Made by a program: the position numbers and the translations under genes
Shown here: piece after piece, positions 20,832 to 31,163 of the stretch
Numbering within the stretch: position 1 is the stretch's first letter
Layout: every line of letters starts with the position of its first letter
Assembly: GCA_030272585.1 (NCBI GenBank)
Contig: BSYQ01000003.1
Location: 62,001-126,000, forward strand
Length of the DNA: 64,000 bases
From: Bryopsis sp. KO-2023
Taxonomy: Eukaryota; Chlorophyta; Ulvophyceae; Bryopsidales; Bryopsidaceae
Reading direction: 5' to 3'
Notes under the pieces: model-generated
Databases searched by the model: none
What the model was told of the DNA's origin: nothing
What the model saw: the letters and a program-made list of their open reading frames with translations, nothing else

Positions 20832-21015
20832 TGATAGTGAAGCTTGTGGGTGGCGCAATAGTGGTTGGCTGTGTTGGTTGGATTCGTGATAACTTGCTGG
20901 CTAACGCAAGTATACTTGTGGGGTTTGTTGGTTTAGACAACTCTCTAGCTAGCGCGGTTGTGAACGCTACTAGAGCACTTGGTTGGATAAGTGATTGCGT
21001 CAGGCAAACACTTAG

Positions 21016-21046
<31 letters not shown>

Positions 21047-21269
21047 AGCGGGAACACACCAATCCCACGAATCCCGAGTTCTTACAAAAGAATAAGATAA
21101 GTGTCAAAACAACGAGTGGGCCGCTTAAGTACCCCTAAGTGTAGTACGCTGACGCATGCCCCAAACTCTGGGTCTAATCTGTCTTACTCGTGAACCCACA
21201 TGCGTCAGCCACCCTAGACTCTATCCCAGACTACCTCGTACAGCGCTAAAGTACTAGAAAATACTAACA
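20832..21269 (-). repeat. 3' LTR of element D1 (438 bp)
   Basis: On the plus strand TGATAGTGAAGC...AATACTAACA, i.e. the E-family LTR reversed. The polypurine tract (plus-strand CGCCCCCCCCGC) lies just to its right. It carries the CA/GT microsatellite typical of this family. Confidence 0.9.
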
Positions 21270-21463
21270 TACGCCCCCCCCGCAAAAAGTGGGCGCCCAC
21301 GCACACCGAAACACAAAGAAAAACAAAACACAAAAACACAAACACAAAACTAACCCACTCCCATACCCACACCCAACTGTCTTGGACCTGTCTTTTGCTC
21401 TGACGTCTCTGACAGCTGCTGCACGCACACACTTGGTCGACGATAACTCCTTTTCCCTCCTCC

Positions 21464-23278
21464 TTAACGCTGTTCCTGCGCTTGTGCTTGCTGTATAGCA
21501 CGCTGCTCCTGCGCATGCGCCTGCTGCACTGCACGATACCGGACACAGGGATCAAATGCGGCAGCCACCCTCTTGGACTTAAGGAATGGCAGATCCCTTG
21601 TGATGCCGGACACTTTAAGCTGCCGCTTCACACACATATGGCAGTGTGGCAACTTCTCGTGCTCAGCCGGGAATGGAGGGATTTCTTCGAACGTCGAGCG
21701 TGTCAGCTTTAACATATGGGCAGGTAGAGAGAATGGGGAGACGGTGGCAATGGACTTGTTGTCCACTTCGGCGACTTTTTGCACCGCGGTAACGATGCGC
21801 CCCAGCATCGAGTATGCCAACCAGTGAGCATCACACACAAGGTGATACCCACAAGGAAGGACGGAATACTTCTTCTGCGTCAGCCGCTGAGCACTTGCTT
21901 GCATTGGGCTTCTCCCGCACCAAATGCACATGGGCAACTCGTGAAAGTGCCGGTTGCCGCGGTAATTTTGCAAGGCTCGGTCCCTGGGGTTAGTATATTG
22001 GACCTTCGGCCATTTCTCTGACGCAGTGATGGGGTTGCAAGCCTCCTCGATATCCTCCCGTGACAGGTTCACTTCGCTGGGTGCAGCATCCACTTTGTCC
22101 TGAGCAGCCGCCTTTAACCTTCTAAGCTTAACCTTTTCTCGGAAAGCCCGAAGTGCTGCTTCTGTTGGAGCTAACTCCAACGGTGGATGGACCGCACGCT
22201 GAACCTCTGTCACCTGGCTTGGCCCTTCATCATTCCTGATTTCCCCGTCCTCCAGTTCAGAACTAGGACCCTCGAGCCTAGGAGGTGGACTACCGAAGTC
22301 AAGTTCTTCGTTAAAATCCAAGTCCAAAAGCTCCTCCTCTCTCATGTCGAAGAGGTCCTCCCCCGGTGCTATTGCGGTAGCCTCATCCCCGGGAGTCTGA
22401 ACTGTTGGTGCTGGTTGTGAGGGGGCTGGAGTTTTTACTGCGGCAGCCTTTAACTTGAGTAACAAGTTGGCTCTTGCTGCATCTCCAGGCCTACGATCCC
22501 TCGGTGGCTCACCACCTTCATCGTCACCGTCCTCTCGCCTTCTCTTTCCGTGTGGATCTTCATCCCTACACGGCGAGCTTGGGCGTTTGTTTTTCCCTTT
22601 CCCCTTGCCCTTGCTTGAGCCTCCCGCATCATCGTCCTTGGACGGTTCCAGATCAAGTGTTGCGTTTGACAACAGAACTTGGACTTGGCGATCCAGTTCT
22701 TCCCGCACCCGTGGTGCTGGCACCGCCGGGTTCAAACGCAGCATCTTGTCCGTTGTTTCGCTCTGCACTTGTAATTTTTCAGAGCCGTCTCTGAGGGACT
22801 CTCCCAGCAAATCGATCTGCAGCTCTTGTTCTGCCAATTCCTTCTTAAGGTTGTTGGCTGCTGCATTCCACGCGGTTGCTACAGCTTGCTGCAGCGTTTC
22901 CTCTACCGCGGTAAATCGATCCACTATTCCCCCGAGAGCTTGTTTGCGGAGGTCATTCTCACGATGGTTAACCATCATGTGAGATTGGAACCGCTGCTTC
23001 TTCAGCTTCATGGCTTCCAATTTTTCCTCCAAGACCTTAGTCTTGTCCTCCGCTTCTTTCTTTTCCGCCTCCGCCTTTTCCTTGGCTTTCTCCGCTGCCT
23101 CCTTCGCAGCCTCAGCTGCTTTCGTCCGGTCACTCAACTCTGAGAGCTGCCGGGTTAAGGCCTCATTGTTCTGCAGCACTTCCTCTGCGGTCGTAACAAA
23201 GTGCTGCAGCTCCTCTTCTTTTTGAGCTACCTCCGCTTCCAACCTCGCAATAATTGCGGCGGGTGTGTCGGCAGCCAT
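21464..23278 (-). CDS. Element D1 third ORF: coiled coil plus Cys/His zinc-type domain
   Basis: Start at the conserved MAADTPAAI (ATG at 23278); the frame extends upstream but without conservation. It is about 604 residues. Residues ~10-180 form an Ala/Glu/Lys coiled coil (KAAEAAKEAAEKAKEKAE type). A basic patch (GKGKGKNKRPSS, HGKRRRE) suggests nuclear entry, and an acidic middle follows. C-terminal ligands are CIWC, CGYHLVCDAHW and CHMC. It ends in two QEQR repeats. The ORF stays open although the element's pol is truncated. Function unknown. Confidence 0.8.
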   Translation of the reverse strand: MAADTPAAIIARLEAEVAQKEEELQHFVTTAEEVLQNNEALTRQLSELSDRTKAAEAAKEAAEKAKEKAEAEKKEAEDKTKVLEEKLEAMKLKKQRFQSHMMVNHRENDLRKQALGGIVDRFTAVEETLQQAVATAWNAAANNLKKELAEQELQIDLLGESLRDGSEKLQVQSETTDKMLRLNPAVPAPRVREELDRQVQVLLSNATLDLEPSKDDDAGGSSKGKGKGKNKRPSSPCRDEDPHGKRRREDGDDEGGEPPRDRRPGDAARANLLLKLKAAAVKTPAPSQPAPTVQTPGDEATAIAPGEDLFDMREEELLDLDFNEELDFGSPPPRLEGPSSELEDGEIRNDEGPSQVTEVQRAVHPPLELAPTEAALRAFREKVKLRRLKAAAQDKVDAAPSEVNLSREDIEEACNPITASEKWPKVQYTNPRDRALQNYRGNRHFHELPMCIWCGRSPMQASAQRLTQKKYSVLPCGYHLVCDAHWLAYSMLGRIVTAVQKVAEVDNKSIATVSPFSLPAHMLKLTRSTFEEIPPFPAEHEKLPHCHMCVKRQLKVSGITRDLPFLKSKRVAAAFDPCVRYRAVQQAHAQEQRAIQQAQAQEQR

Positions 23279-23393
23279 TATGTTCGTCGGAAAGAAAGAA
23301 ATAAACAACGGTTTGTGCGTCTTTAGACTCTTTTTCACTCAGGAGCTCGCTCCGTTTACACAAACACTAGGGCAAAATGGTTCGAGGGCTGCG

Positions 23394-23401
23394 CTTATAA
23401 G
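23394..23401 (-). promoter_or_regulatory. TATA-like box upstream of third ORF (element D1)
   Basis: CTTATAAG, palindromic, about 120 nt upstream of the ATG at 23278, within the 23279-23728 spacer. Identical in E0, D2, D3 and E1. Confidence 0.5.
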
Positions 23402-23728
23402 GCTGGGTGACTCGTACACTTTCCTCGTTGGGTTATTGGGGTGAGACACCAACGTTTCGCTCGGTTGGAGTCTCGTCAAGACCACCTCAACACGTCACTT
23501 GATAGGGGTTTTCTCGGAACAACCACACTATCTCGAATGTGACATCGTTTGCCCGGTTTCTAAAGTACTACTGAAGCTACACTTACTGCGCCAGCCAAAT
23601 AACTTAGGCACCTAACGCATTAAAGTTAAAGAGTTGGTTTGGAAGTCGACAGAGTTTTTCTAAGGTATCCTTTTTCGCGCCCCCTTGCTATAAGGAGTTC
23701 CACCTTAGCCATCAAACACTCTGTTTCC

Positions 23729-24449
23729 CTATTCTCTTCCTTTCTGCAACTCTTTTCTTTCTTTCTCTTTAAATGCGCGAAGTATATCTGGTGCGTTAAC
23801 CAGATTAGCTTCAGGTTCCCAAGTAGCGTCAAGTAGATCGTATCCTTTCCACAGCACTAGGTATTCACGATTGCGTTTACCTCTAGCCCTTAGGATATTT
23901 TTGACCTCATACTCTACTTCGCTACCAATCAACTCTCCTTCTGGAGGTTGTATCTGCCTGCTGTTATCACTCGAGGCGTGATAACGCTTGAACTTAGAAA
24001 CATGAAACACTGGGTGAATGAGCCATGTTTCCGGAAGTTGAACTCTGTAAGCCACCTTTGATATTTTCTCCACAATTTCAAAGGGACCCACAAATCGACG
24101 GCGCAGTTTGGGACTCACTTTGTTCAAAGCAGCCAACGGAATAAAACGGCTTTTTATCAGGACTTTATCCCCTTTCTCAAAAGCAATATCTTTCCTCTTC
24201 TTGTTTGCACTTACACACATTCTGTGTTGTGCTCTAGAGTAATATGCTTTTGCGGTATCTAAGTCCTGTGCCATCCGTGCTACCATAGTCTTAACTGCTT
24301 CCACTTGAAATTGCGTTGCCGTCCCACCAATGTTTGGTGTTTCTGGATGGTACCCATACATCAAATATGCAGGTGCGTACCCAGTACTCGCATTCACTGC
24401 ATTGTTTGCTGCAAACTCTGCTGTAGGTAAATACTCAACCCACTTGTGG
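23729..24449 (-). pseudogene. pol: Element D1 pol remnant: integrase end and chromodomain
   Basis: Holds the C-terminal ~240 residues only: the end of the integrase core (NASTGYAPAYLMYGYHPETP), GPY/F module (RRRFVGPFEIVEK) and chromodomain (YEVKNILRARG, LVLWKGYDLLDATWEPEANL). The residue YEVKN is shared with D2 and differs from YEVEN in D3, E0 and E1. Cut at 24449 by the next LTR. Confidence 0.88.
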
Positions 24450-24633
24450 TGATAGTGAAGCTTGTGGGTGGCGCAATAGTGGTTGGCTGTGTTGGTTGGA
24501 TTCGTGATAACTTGCTGGCTAACGCAAGTATACTTGTGGGGTTTGTTGGTTTAGACAACTCTCTAGCTAGCGCGGTTGTGAACGCTACTAGAGCACTTGG
24601 TTGGATAAGTAATTACGTCAAGCAAACACTTAG

Positions 24634-24664
<31 letters not shown>

Positions 24665-24883
24665 AGCGGGAACACACCAATCCCACGAATCCCGAGTTCT
24701 TACAAGTAAAGTGAATGTCAAAACAACGAGTGGGCCTCTTAAGTACCCCTAAGTGTAGTACGCTGACGCATGCCCCAAACTCTGGGTCTAATCTGTCTTA
24801 CTCGTGAACCCACATGCGTCAGCCACCCTAGACTCTATCCCAGACTACCTCGTATAGCGCTAAAGTACTAGAAATAACTAACA
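24450..24883 (-). repeat. LTR of D2 (434 bp)
   Basis: E-family LTR in reverse. It shares with D3's LTR (28071-28504) the variant AAGTAATTACGTCAAGC, where D1 and E1 differ. Same length as D3's LTR. Confidence 0.9.
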
Positions 24884-25080
24884 TACGCCCCCCCCGCAAA
24901 AAGTGGGCGCCCACGCACACCGAAACACAAAGAAAAACAAAACACAAAAACACAAACACAAAATTAACCCACTCCCATACCCACACCCAACTGTCTTGGA
25001 CCTGTCTCTTGCTCTGACGTCTCTGACAGCTGCTGCACGCACACACTTGGTCGACGATAACTCCTGGTCCCTCCTCCTCC

Positions 25081-26895
25081 TTAACGCTGTTCCTGCGCTT
25101 GCGCTTGCTGTATAGCACGCTGCTCCTGCGCATGCGCCTGCTGCACTGCACGATACCGGACACAGGGATCAAATGCGGCAGCCACCCTCTTGGACTTAAG
25201 GAATGGCAGATCCCTTGTGATGCCGGACACCTTAAGCTGCCGCTTCACACACATATGGCAGTGTGGCAACTTCTCGTGCTCAGCCGGGAACGGAGGGATT
25301 TCTTCGAACGTCGAGCGTGTCAGCTTCAACATATGGGCAGGTAGAGAGAATGGGGAGACGGTGGCAATGGACTTGTTGTCCACTTCGGCGACTTTTTGCA
25401 CCGCGGTAACGATGCGCCCCAGCATCGAGTATGCCAACCAGTGAGCATCACACACAAGGTGATACCCACAAGGAAGGACGGAATACCGCTTCTGCGTCAG
25501 CTGCTGAGCACTTGCTTGCATTGGGCTTCTCCCGCACCAAATGCACATGGGCAACTCGTGAAAGTGCCGGTTGCCGCGGTAATTTTGCAAGGCTCGGTCC
25601 CTGGGGTTAGTATATTGGACCTTCGGCCATTTCTCTGACGCAGTGATGGGGTTGCAAGCCTCCTCGATATCCTCCCGTGACAGGTTCACTTCGCTGGGTG
25701 CAGCATCCACTTTGTCCTGAGCAGCCGCCTTTAACCTTCTAAGCTTAACCTTTTCTCGGAAAGCCCGAAGTGCTGCTTCTGTTGGAGCTAACTCCAACGG
25801 TGGATGGACCGCACGCTGAACCTCTGTCACCTGGCTTGGCCCTTCATCATTCCGTATTTCCCCGTCCTCCAGTTCAGAGCTAGGACCCTCGAGCCTAGGA
25901 GGTGGATTACCGAAGTCAAGTTCTTCGTTAAAATCCAAGTCCAAAAGCTCCTCCTCTCTCATGTCGAAGAGGTCCTCCCCCGGTGCTATTGCGGTAGCCT
26001 CATCTCCGGGAGTCTGAACTGTTGGTGCTGGTTGTGAGGGGGCTGGAGTTTTTACTGCGGCAGCCTTTAACTTGAGTAACAAGTTGGCTCTTGCTGCATC
26101 TCCAGGCCTACGATCCCTCGGTGGCTCACCACCTTCATCGTCACCGTCCTCTCGCCTTCTCTTTCCGTGTGGATCTTCATCCCTACACGGCGAGCTTGGG
26201 CGTTTGTTTTTCCCTTTTCCCTTGCCCTTGCTTGAGCCTCCCGCATCATCGTCCTTGGACGGTTCCAGATCAAGTGTTGCGTTTGACAACAGAACTTGGA
26301 CTTGGCGATCCAGTTCTTCCCGCACTCGTGGTGCTGGCACCGACGGGTTCAAACGCAGCATCTTGTCCGTTGTTTCGCTCTGCACTTGTAATTTTTCAGA
26401 GCCGTCTCTGAGGGACTCTCCCAGCAAATCGATCTGCAGCTCTTGTTCTGCCAATTCCTTCTTAAGGTTGTTGGCTGCTGCATTCCACGCGGTTGCTACA
26501 GCTTGCTGCAGCGTTTCCTCTACCGCGGTAAATCGATCCACTATCCCCCCGAGAGCTTGTTTGCGGAGGTCATTCTCACGATGGTTAGCCATCATGTGAG
26601 ATTGGAACCTTTGCTTTTTCAGCTTCATGGCTTCCAATTTTTCTTCCAAGACCTTAGTCTTGTCCTCCGCTTCTTTCTTTTCCGCCTCCGCCTTTTCCTT
26701 GGCTTTCTCCGCTGCCTCCTTCGCAGCCTCAGCTGCTTTCGCCCGGTCACTCAACTCTGAGAGCTGCCGGGTTAAGGCCTCATTGTTCTGCAGCACTTCC
26801 TCTGCGGTCGTAACAAAGTGCTGCAGCTCCTCTTCTTTTTGAGCTACCTCCGCTTCCAACCTCGCAATAATTGCGGCGGGTGTGTCGGCAGCCAT
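25081..26895 (-). CDS. D2 third ORF: coiled coil plus Cys/His zinc-type domain
   Basis: About 604 residues from MAADTPAAI (ATG at 26895). It differs from the D3 copy at a single visible residue (SAQQLTQ against SAQRLTQ), and from D1 at several. Coiled coil, basic patch, acidic middle and the CIWC, CGYHLVCDAHW and CHMC ligands are all present. Function unknown. Confidence 0.8.
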   Translation of the reverse strand: MAADTPAAIIARLEAEVAQKEEELQHFVTTAEEVLQNNEALTRQLSELSDRAKAAEAAKEAAEKAKEKAEAEKKEAEDKTKVLEEKLEAMKLKKQRFQSHMMANHRENDLRKQALGGIVDRFTAVEETLQQAVATAWNAAANNLKKELAEQELQIDLLGESLRDGSEKLQVQSETTDKMLRLNPSVPAPRVREELDRQVQVLLSNATLDLEPSKDDDAGGSSKGKGKGKNKRPSSPCRDEDPHGKRRREDGDDEGGEPPRDRRPGDAARANLLLKLKAAAVKTPAPSQPAPTVQTPGDEATAIAPGEDLFDMREEELLDLDFNEELDFGNPPPRLEGPSSELEDGEIRNDEGPSQVTEVQRAVHPPLELAPTEAALRAFREKVKLRRLKAAAQDKVDAAPSEVNLSREDIEEACNPITASEKWPKVQYTNPRDRALQNYRGNRHFHELPMCIWCGRSPMQASAQQLTQKRYSVLPCGYHLVCDAHWLAYSMLGRIVTAVQKVAEVDNKSIATVSPFSLPAHMLKLTRSTFEEIPPFPAEHEKLPHCHMCVKRQLKVSGITRDLPFLKSKRVAAAFDPCVRYRAVQQAHAQEQRAIQQAQAQEQR

Positions 26896-27014
26896 TATGT
26901 TTGTCGGAAAGAAAGAAATAAACAACGGTTTGTGCGTCTTTAGACTTTTGTTTTTTTACTCAGGAGCTCGCTCCGTTCACACAAACACTAGGGCAAAATG
27001 GTTCGAGGGCTGCG

Positions 27015-27022
27015 CTTATAAG
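27015..27022 (-). promoter_or_regulatory. TATA-like box upstream of third ORF (D2)
   Basis: CTTATAAG about 120 nt upstream of the ATG at 26895, in the 26896-27349 spacer. The unequal exchange that made D2 probably lies near or to the right of this spacer. Confidence 0.5.
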
Positions 27023-27349
27023 GCTGGGTGACTCGTACACTTTCCTCGTTGGGTTATTGGGGTGAGACACCAACGTTTCGCTCGGTTGGAGTCTCGTCAA
27101 GACCACCTCAACACGTCACTTGATAGGGGTTTTCTCGGAACAACCACACTATCTCGAATGTGACATCGTTTGCCCGGTTTCTAAAGTACTACTGAAGCTA
27201 CACTTACTGCGCCAGCCAAATAACTTAGGCACCTAACGCATTAAAGTTAAAGAGTTGGTTTGGAAGTCGACAGAGTTTTTCTAAGGTATCCTTTTTCGCG
27301 CCCCCTTGCTATAAGGAGTTCCACCTTAGCCATCAAACACTCTGTTTCC

Positions 27350-28070
27350 CTATTCTCTTCCTTTCTGCAACTCTTTTCTTTCTTTCTCTTTAAATGCGCG
27401 AAGTATATCTGGTGCGTTAACCAGATTAGCTTCAGGTTCCCAAGTAGCGTCAAGTAGATCGTATCCTTTCCACAGCACTAGGTATTCACGATTGCGTTTA
27501 CCTCTAGCCCTTAGGATATTTTTGACCTCATACTCTACTTCGCTACCAATCAACTCTCCTTCTGGAGGTTGTATCTGCCTGCTGTTATCACTCGAGGCGT
27601 GATAACGCTTGAACTTAGAAACATGAAACACTGGGTGAATGAGCCATGTTTCCGGAAGTTGAACTCTGTAAGCCACCTTTGATATTTTCTCCACAATTTC
27701 AAAGGGACCCACAAATCGACGGCGCAGTTTGGGACTCACTTTGTTCAAAGCAGCCAACGGAATAAAACGGCTTTTTATCAGGACTTTATCCCCTTTCTCA
27801 AAAGCAATATCTTTCCTCTTCTTGTTTGCACTTACACACATTCTGTGTTGTGCTCTAGAGTAATATGCTTTTGCGGTATCTAAGTCCTGTGCCATCCGTG
27901 CTACCATAGTCTTAACTGCTTCCACTTGAAATTGCGTTGCCGTCCCACCAATGTTTGGTGTTTCTGGATGGTACCCATACATCAAATATGCAGGTGCGTA
28001 CCCAGTACTCGCATTCACTGCATTGTTTGCTGCAAACTCTGCTGTAGGTAAATACTCAACCCACTTGTGG
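27350..28070 (-). pseudogene. pol: D2 pol remnant: integrase end and chromodomain
   Basis: Protein sequence identical, as far as read, to the D1 remnant, including the YEVKN variant, and cut at the same point. Carries the GPY/F module and chromodomain only. Confidence 0.88.
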
Positions 28071-28254
28071 TGATAGTGAAGCTTGTGGGTGGCGCAATAG
28101 TGGTTGGCTGTGTTGGTTGGATTCGTGATAACTTGCTGGCTAACGCAAGTATACTTGTGGGGTTTGTTGGTTTAGACAACTCTCTAGCTAGCGCGGTTGT
28201 GAACGCTACTAGAGCACTTGGTTGGATAAGTAATTACGTCAAGCAAACACTTAG

Positions 28255-28285
<31 letters not shown>

Positions 28286-28504
28286 AGCGGGAACACACCA
28301 ATCCCACGAATCCCGAGTTCTTACAAGTAAAGTGAATGTCAAAACAACGAGTGGGCCTCTTAAGTACCCCTAAGTGTAGTACGCTGACGCATGCCCCAAA
28401 CTCTGGGTCTAATCTGTCTTACTCGTGAACCCACATGCGTCAGCCACCCTAGACTCTATCCCAGACTACCTCGTATAGCGCTAAAGTACTAGAAATAACT
28501 AACA
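28071..28504 (-). repeat. 3' LTR of element D3 (434 bp)
   Basis: E-family LTR in reverse, TGATAGTGAAGC...AACTAACA on the plus strand, followed by the polypurine tract (CGCCCCCCCCGC). Near identical to the D2 LTR. Confidence 0.9.
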
Positions 28505-28701
28505 TACGCCCCCCCCGCAAAAAGTGGGCGCCCACGCACACCGAAACACAAAGAAAAACAAAACACAAAAACACAAACACAAAATTAACCCACTCCCATA
28601 CCCACACCCAACTGTCTTGGACCTGTCTCTTGCTCTGACGTCTCTGACAGCTGCTGCACGCACACACTTGGTCGACGATAACTCCTGGTCCCTCCTCCTC
28701 C

Positions 28702-30516
28702 TTAACGCTGTTCCTGCGCTTGCGCTTGCTGTATAGCACGCTGCTCCTGCGCATGCGCCTGCTGCACTGCACGATACCGGACACAGGGATCAAATGCGGC
28801 AGCCACCCTCTTGGACTTAAGGAATGGCAGATCCCTTGTGATGCCGGACACCTTAAGCTGCCGCTTCACACACATATGGCAGTGTGGCAACTTCTCGTGC
28901 TCAGCCGGGAACGGAGGGATTTCTTCGAACGTCGAGCGTGTCAGCTTCAACATATGGGCAGGTAGAGAGAATGGGGAGACGGTGGCAATGGACTTGTTGT
29001 CCACTTCGGCGACTTTTTGCACCGCGGTAACGATGCGCCCCAGCATCGAGTATGCCAACCAGTGAGCATCACACACAAGGTGATACCCACAAGGAAGGAC
29101 GGAATACCGCTTCTGCGTCAGCCGCTGAGCACTTGCTTGCATTGGGCTTCTCCCGCACCAAATGCACATGGGCAACTCGTGAAAGTGCCGGTTGCCGCGG
29201 TAATTTTGCAAGGCTCGGTCCCTGGGGTTAGTATATTGGACCTTCGGCCATTTCTCTGACGCAGTGATGGGGTTGCAAGCCTCCTCGATATCCTCCCGTG
29301 ACAGGTTCACTTCGCTGGGTGCAGCATCCACTTTGTCCTGAGCAGCCGCCTTTAACCTTCTGAGCTTAACCTTTTCTCGGAAAGCCCGAAGTGCTGCTTC
29401 TGTTGGAGCTAACTCCAACGGTGGATGGACCGCACGCTGAACCTCTGTCACCTGGCTTGGCCCTTCATCATTCCGTATTTCCCCGTCCTCCAGTTCAGAG
29501 CTAGGACCCTCGAGCCTAGGAGGTGGATTACCGAAGTCAAGTTCTTCGTTAAAATCCAAGTCCAAAAGCTCCTCCTCTCTCATGTCGAAGAGGTCCTCCC
29601 CCGGTGCTATTGCGGTAGCCTCATCTCCGGGAGTCTGAACTGTTGGTGCTGGTTGTGAGGGGGCTGGAGTTTTTACTGCGGCAGCCTTTAACTTGAGTAA
29701 CAAGTTGGCTCTTGCTGCATCTCCAGGCCTACGATCCCTCGGTGGCTCACCACCTTCATCGTCACCGTCCTCTCGCCTTCTCTTTCCGTGTGGATCTTCA
29801 TCCCTACACGGCGAGCTTGGGCGTTTGTTTTTCCCTTTTCCCTTGCCCTTGCTTGAGCCTCCCGCATCATCGTCCTTGGACGGTTCCAGATCAAGTGTTG
29901 CGTTTGACAACAGAACTTGGACTTGGCGATCCAGTTCTTCCCGCACTCGTGGTGCTGGCACCGACGGGTTCAAACGCAGCATCTTGTCCGTTGTTTCGCT
30001 CTGCACTTGTAATTTTTCAGAGCCGTCTCTGAGGGACTCTCCCAGCAAATCGATCTGCAGCTCTTGTTCTGCCAATTCCTTCTTAAGGTTGTTGGCTGCT
30101 GCATTCCACGCGGTTGCTACAGCTTGCTGCAGCGTTTCCTCTACCGCGGTAAATCGATCCACTATCCCCCCGAGAGCTTGTTTGCGGAGGTCATTCTCAC
30201 GATGGTTAGCCATCATGTGAGATTGGAACCTTTGCTTTTTCAGCTTCATGGCTTCCAATTTTTCTTCCAAGACCTTAGTCTTGTCCTCCGCTTCTTTCTT
30301 TTCCGCCTCCGCCTTTTCCTTGGCTTTCTCCGCTGCCTCCTTCGCAGCCTCAGCTGCTTTCGCCCGGTCACTCAACTCTGAGAGCTGCCGGGTTAAGGCC
30401 TCATTGTTCTGCAGCACTTCCTCTGCGGTCGTAACAAAGTGCTGCAGCTCCTCTTCTTTTTGAGCTACCTCCGCTTCCAACCTCGCAATAATTGCGGCGG
30501 GTGTGTCGGCAGCCAT
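28702..30516 (-). CDS. Element D3 third ORF: coiled coil plus Cys/His zinc-type domain
   Basis: About 604 residues from MAADTPAAI (ATG at 30516). Same domains as D1, D2 and E1: coiled coil (~10-180), KNKRPSS/GKRRRE basic patch, acidic LDLDFNEELDFG segment, then CIWC, CGYHLVCDAHW and CHMC. The open frame persists although the upstream pol was split. Function unknown. Confidence 0.8.
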   Translation of the reverse strand: MAADTPAAIIARLEAEVAQKEEELQHFVTTAEEVLQNNEALTRQLSELSDRAKAAEAAKEAAEKAKEKAEAEKKEAEDKTKVLEEKLEAMKLKKQRFQSHMMANHRENDLRKQALGGIVDRFTAVEETLQQAVATAWNAAANNLKKELAEQELQIDLLGESLRDGSEKLQVQSETTDKMLRLNPSVPAPRVREELDRQVQVLLSNATLDLEPSKDDDAGGSSKGKGKGKNKRPSSPCRDEDPHGKRRREDGDDEGGEPPRDRRPGDAARANLLLKLKAAAVKTPAPSQPAPTVQTPGDEATAIAPGEDLFDMREEELLDLDFNEELDFGNPPPRLEGPSSELEDGEIRNDEGPSQVTEVQRAVHPPLELAPTEAALRAFREKVKLRRLKAAAQDKVDAAPSEVNLSREDIEEACNPITASEKWPKVQYTNPRDRALQNYRGNRHFHELPMCIWCGRSPMQASAQRLTQKRYSVLPCGYHLVCDAHWLAYSMLGRIVTAVQKVAEVDNKSIATVSPFSLPAHMLKLTRSTFEEIPPFPAEHEKLPHCHMCVKRQLKVSGITRDLPFLKSKRVAAAFDPCVRYRAVQQAHAQEQRAIQQAQAQEQR

Positions 30517-30635
30517 TATGTTTGTCGGAAAGAAAGAAATAAACAACGGTTTGTGCGTCTTTAGACTTTTGTTTTTTTACTCAGGAGCTCGCTCCGTTCA
30601 CACAAACACTAGGGCAAAATGGTTCGAGGGCTGCG

Positions 30636-30643
30636 CTTATAAG
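30636..30643 (-). promoter_or_regulatory. TATA-like box upstream of third ORF (D3)
   Basis: CTTATAAG about 120 nt upstream of the ATG at 30516. The LARD inserted ~300 nt further upstream and left this box next to the ORF. Confidence 0.5.
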
Positions 30644-30945
30644 GCTGGGTGACTCGTACACTTTCCTCGTTGGGTTATTGGGGTGAGACACCAACGTTTT
30701 GCTCGGTTGGAGTCTCGTCAAGACCACCTCAACACGTCACTTGATAGGGGTTTTCTCGGAACAACCACACTATCTCGAATGTGACATCGTTTGCCCGGTT
30801 TCTAAAGTACTACTGAAGCTACACTTACTGCGCCAGCCAAATAACTTAGGCACCTAACGCATTAAAGTTAAAGAGTTGGTTTGGAAGTCGACAGAGTTTT
30901 TCTAAGGTATCCTTTTTCGCGCCCCCTTGCTATAAGGAGTTCCAC

Positions 30946-31163
30946 TGATAGTGGGGTGTGTGGTGGAAATAAATTTTCTACATACTCCCCCTGGGAGCGT
31001 TCCCCTACAACAGCGAATCCAACCAAACAACAACCCAACCAGTGTCTAACTACGTGTCCCTTAAATAGTACTCTAGGGCTATCACGAGTCACACTAATGA
31101 TACAAGTCACCTCAACGCTCCCAGACCAGTCATTTCTAGTCATCTCGTCTAAAATCACTATCA
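30946..31163 (-). repeat. LARD 3' LTR (218 bp)
   Basis: TGATAGTG...CACTATCA, with an 8-bp inverted terminal repeat. The purine tract follows on the minus strand (plus-strand TTGCCCCGCCCCAT at 31166-31179). Identical as read to 38960-39177. Confidence 0.9.

Larger units (their letters stand above)
20832..24449 (-). mobile_element. Element D1: 3' part of an E/D-family chromovirus
   Basis: Minus-strand: 3' LTR, polypurine tract, third ORF, spacer and the chromodomain end of pol. At 24450 an LTR of the same family and orientation interrupts it. It is inserted in pol of element H. The 5' portion is not present next to it. Its pol/LTR junction is the same as that at the right edge of D2, which points to unequal exchange. 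Confidence 0.88.
24450..28070 (-). repeat. D2: 3,621-bp tandem duplication of LTR, third ORF and pol end
   Basis: Same content and both edges as D1 and the start of D3. Its LTR and third ORF match D3 almost perfectly, while its pol end and right junction (CACTTGTGG then TGATAGTG) match D1. The same segment of D3, leaving out the LARD and one copy of its target duplication, is also 3,621 bp. This is the product expected of unequal crossing-over between the pol segments of D1 and D3, not of an independent insertion. Confidence 0.85.

Noticed and set aside
24450-28070. D2 as an independent transposon insertion
   Set aside because: Junctions and length match D1 and D3 exactly and variants switch from D3-like to D1-like, so duplication by unequal exchange fits better.
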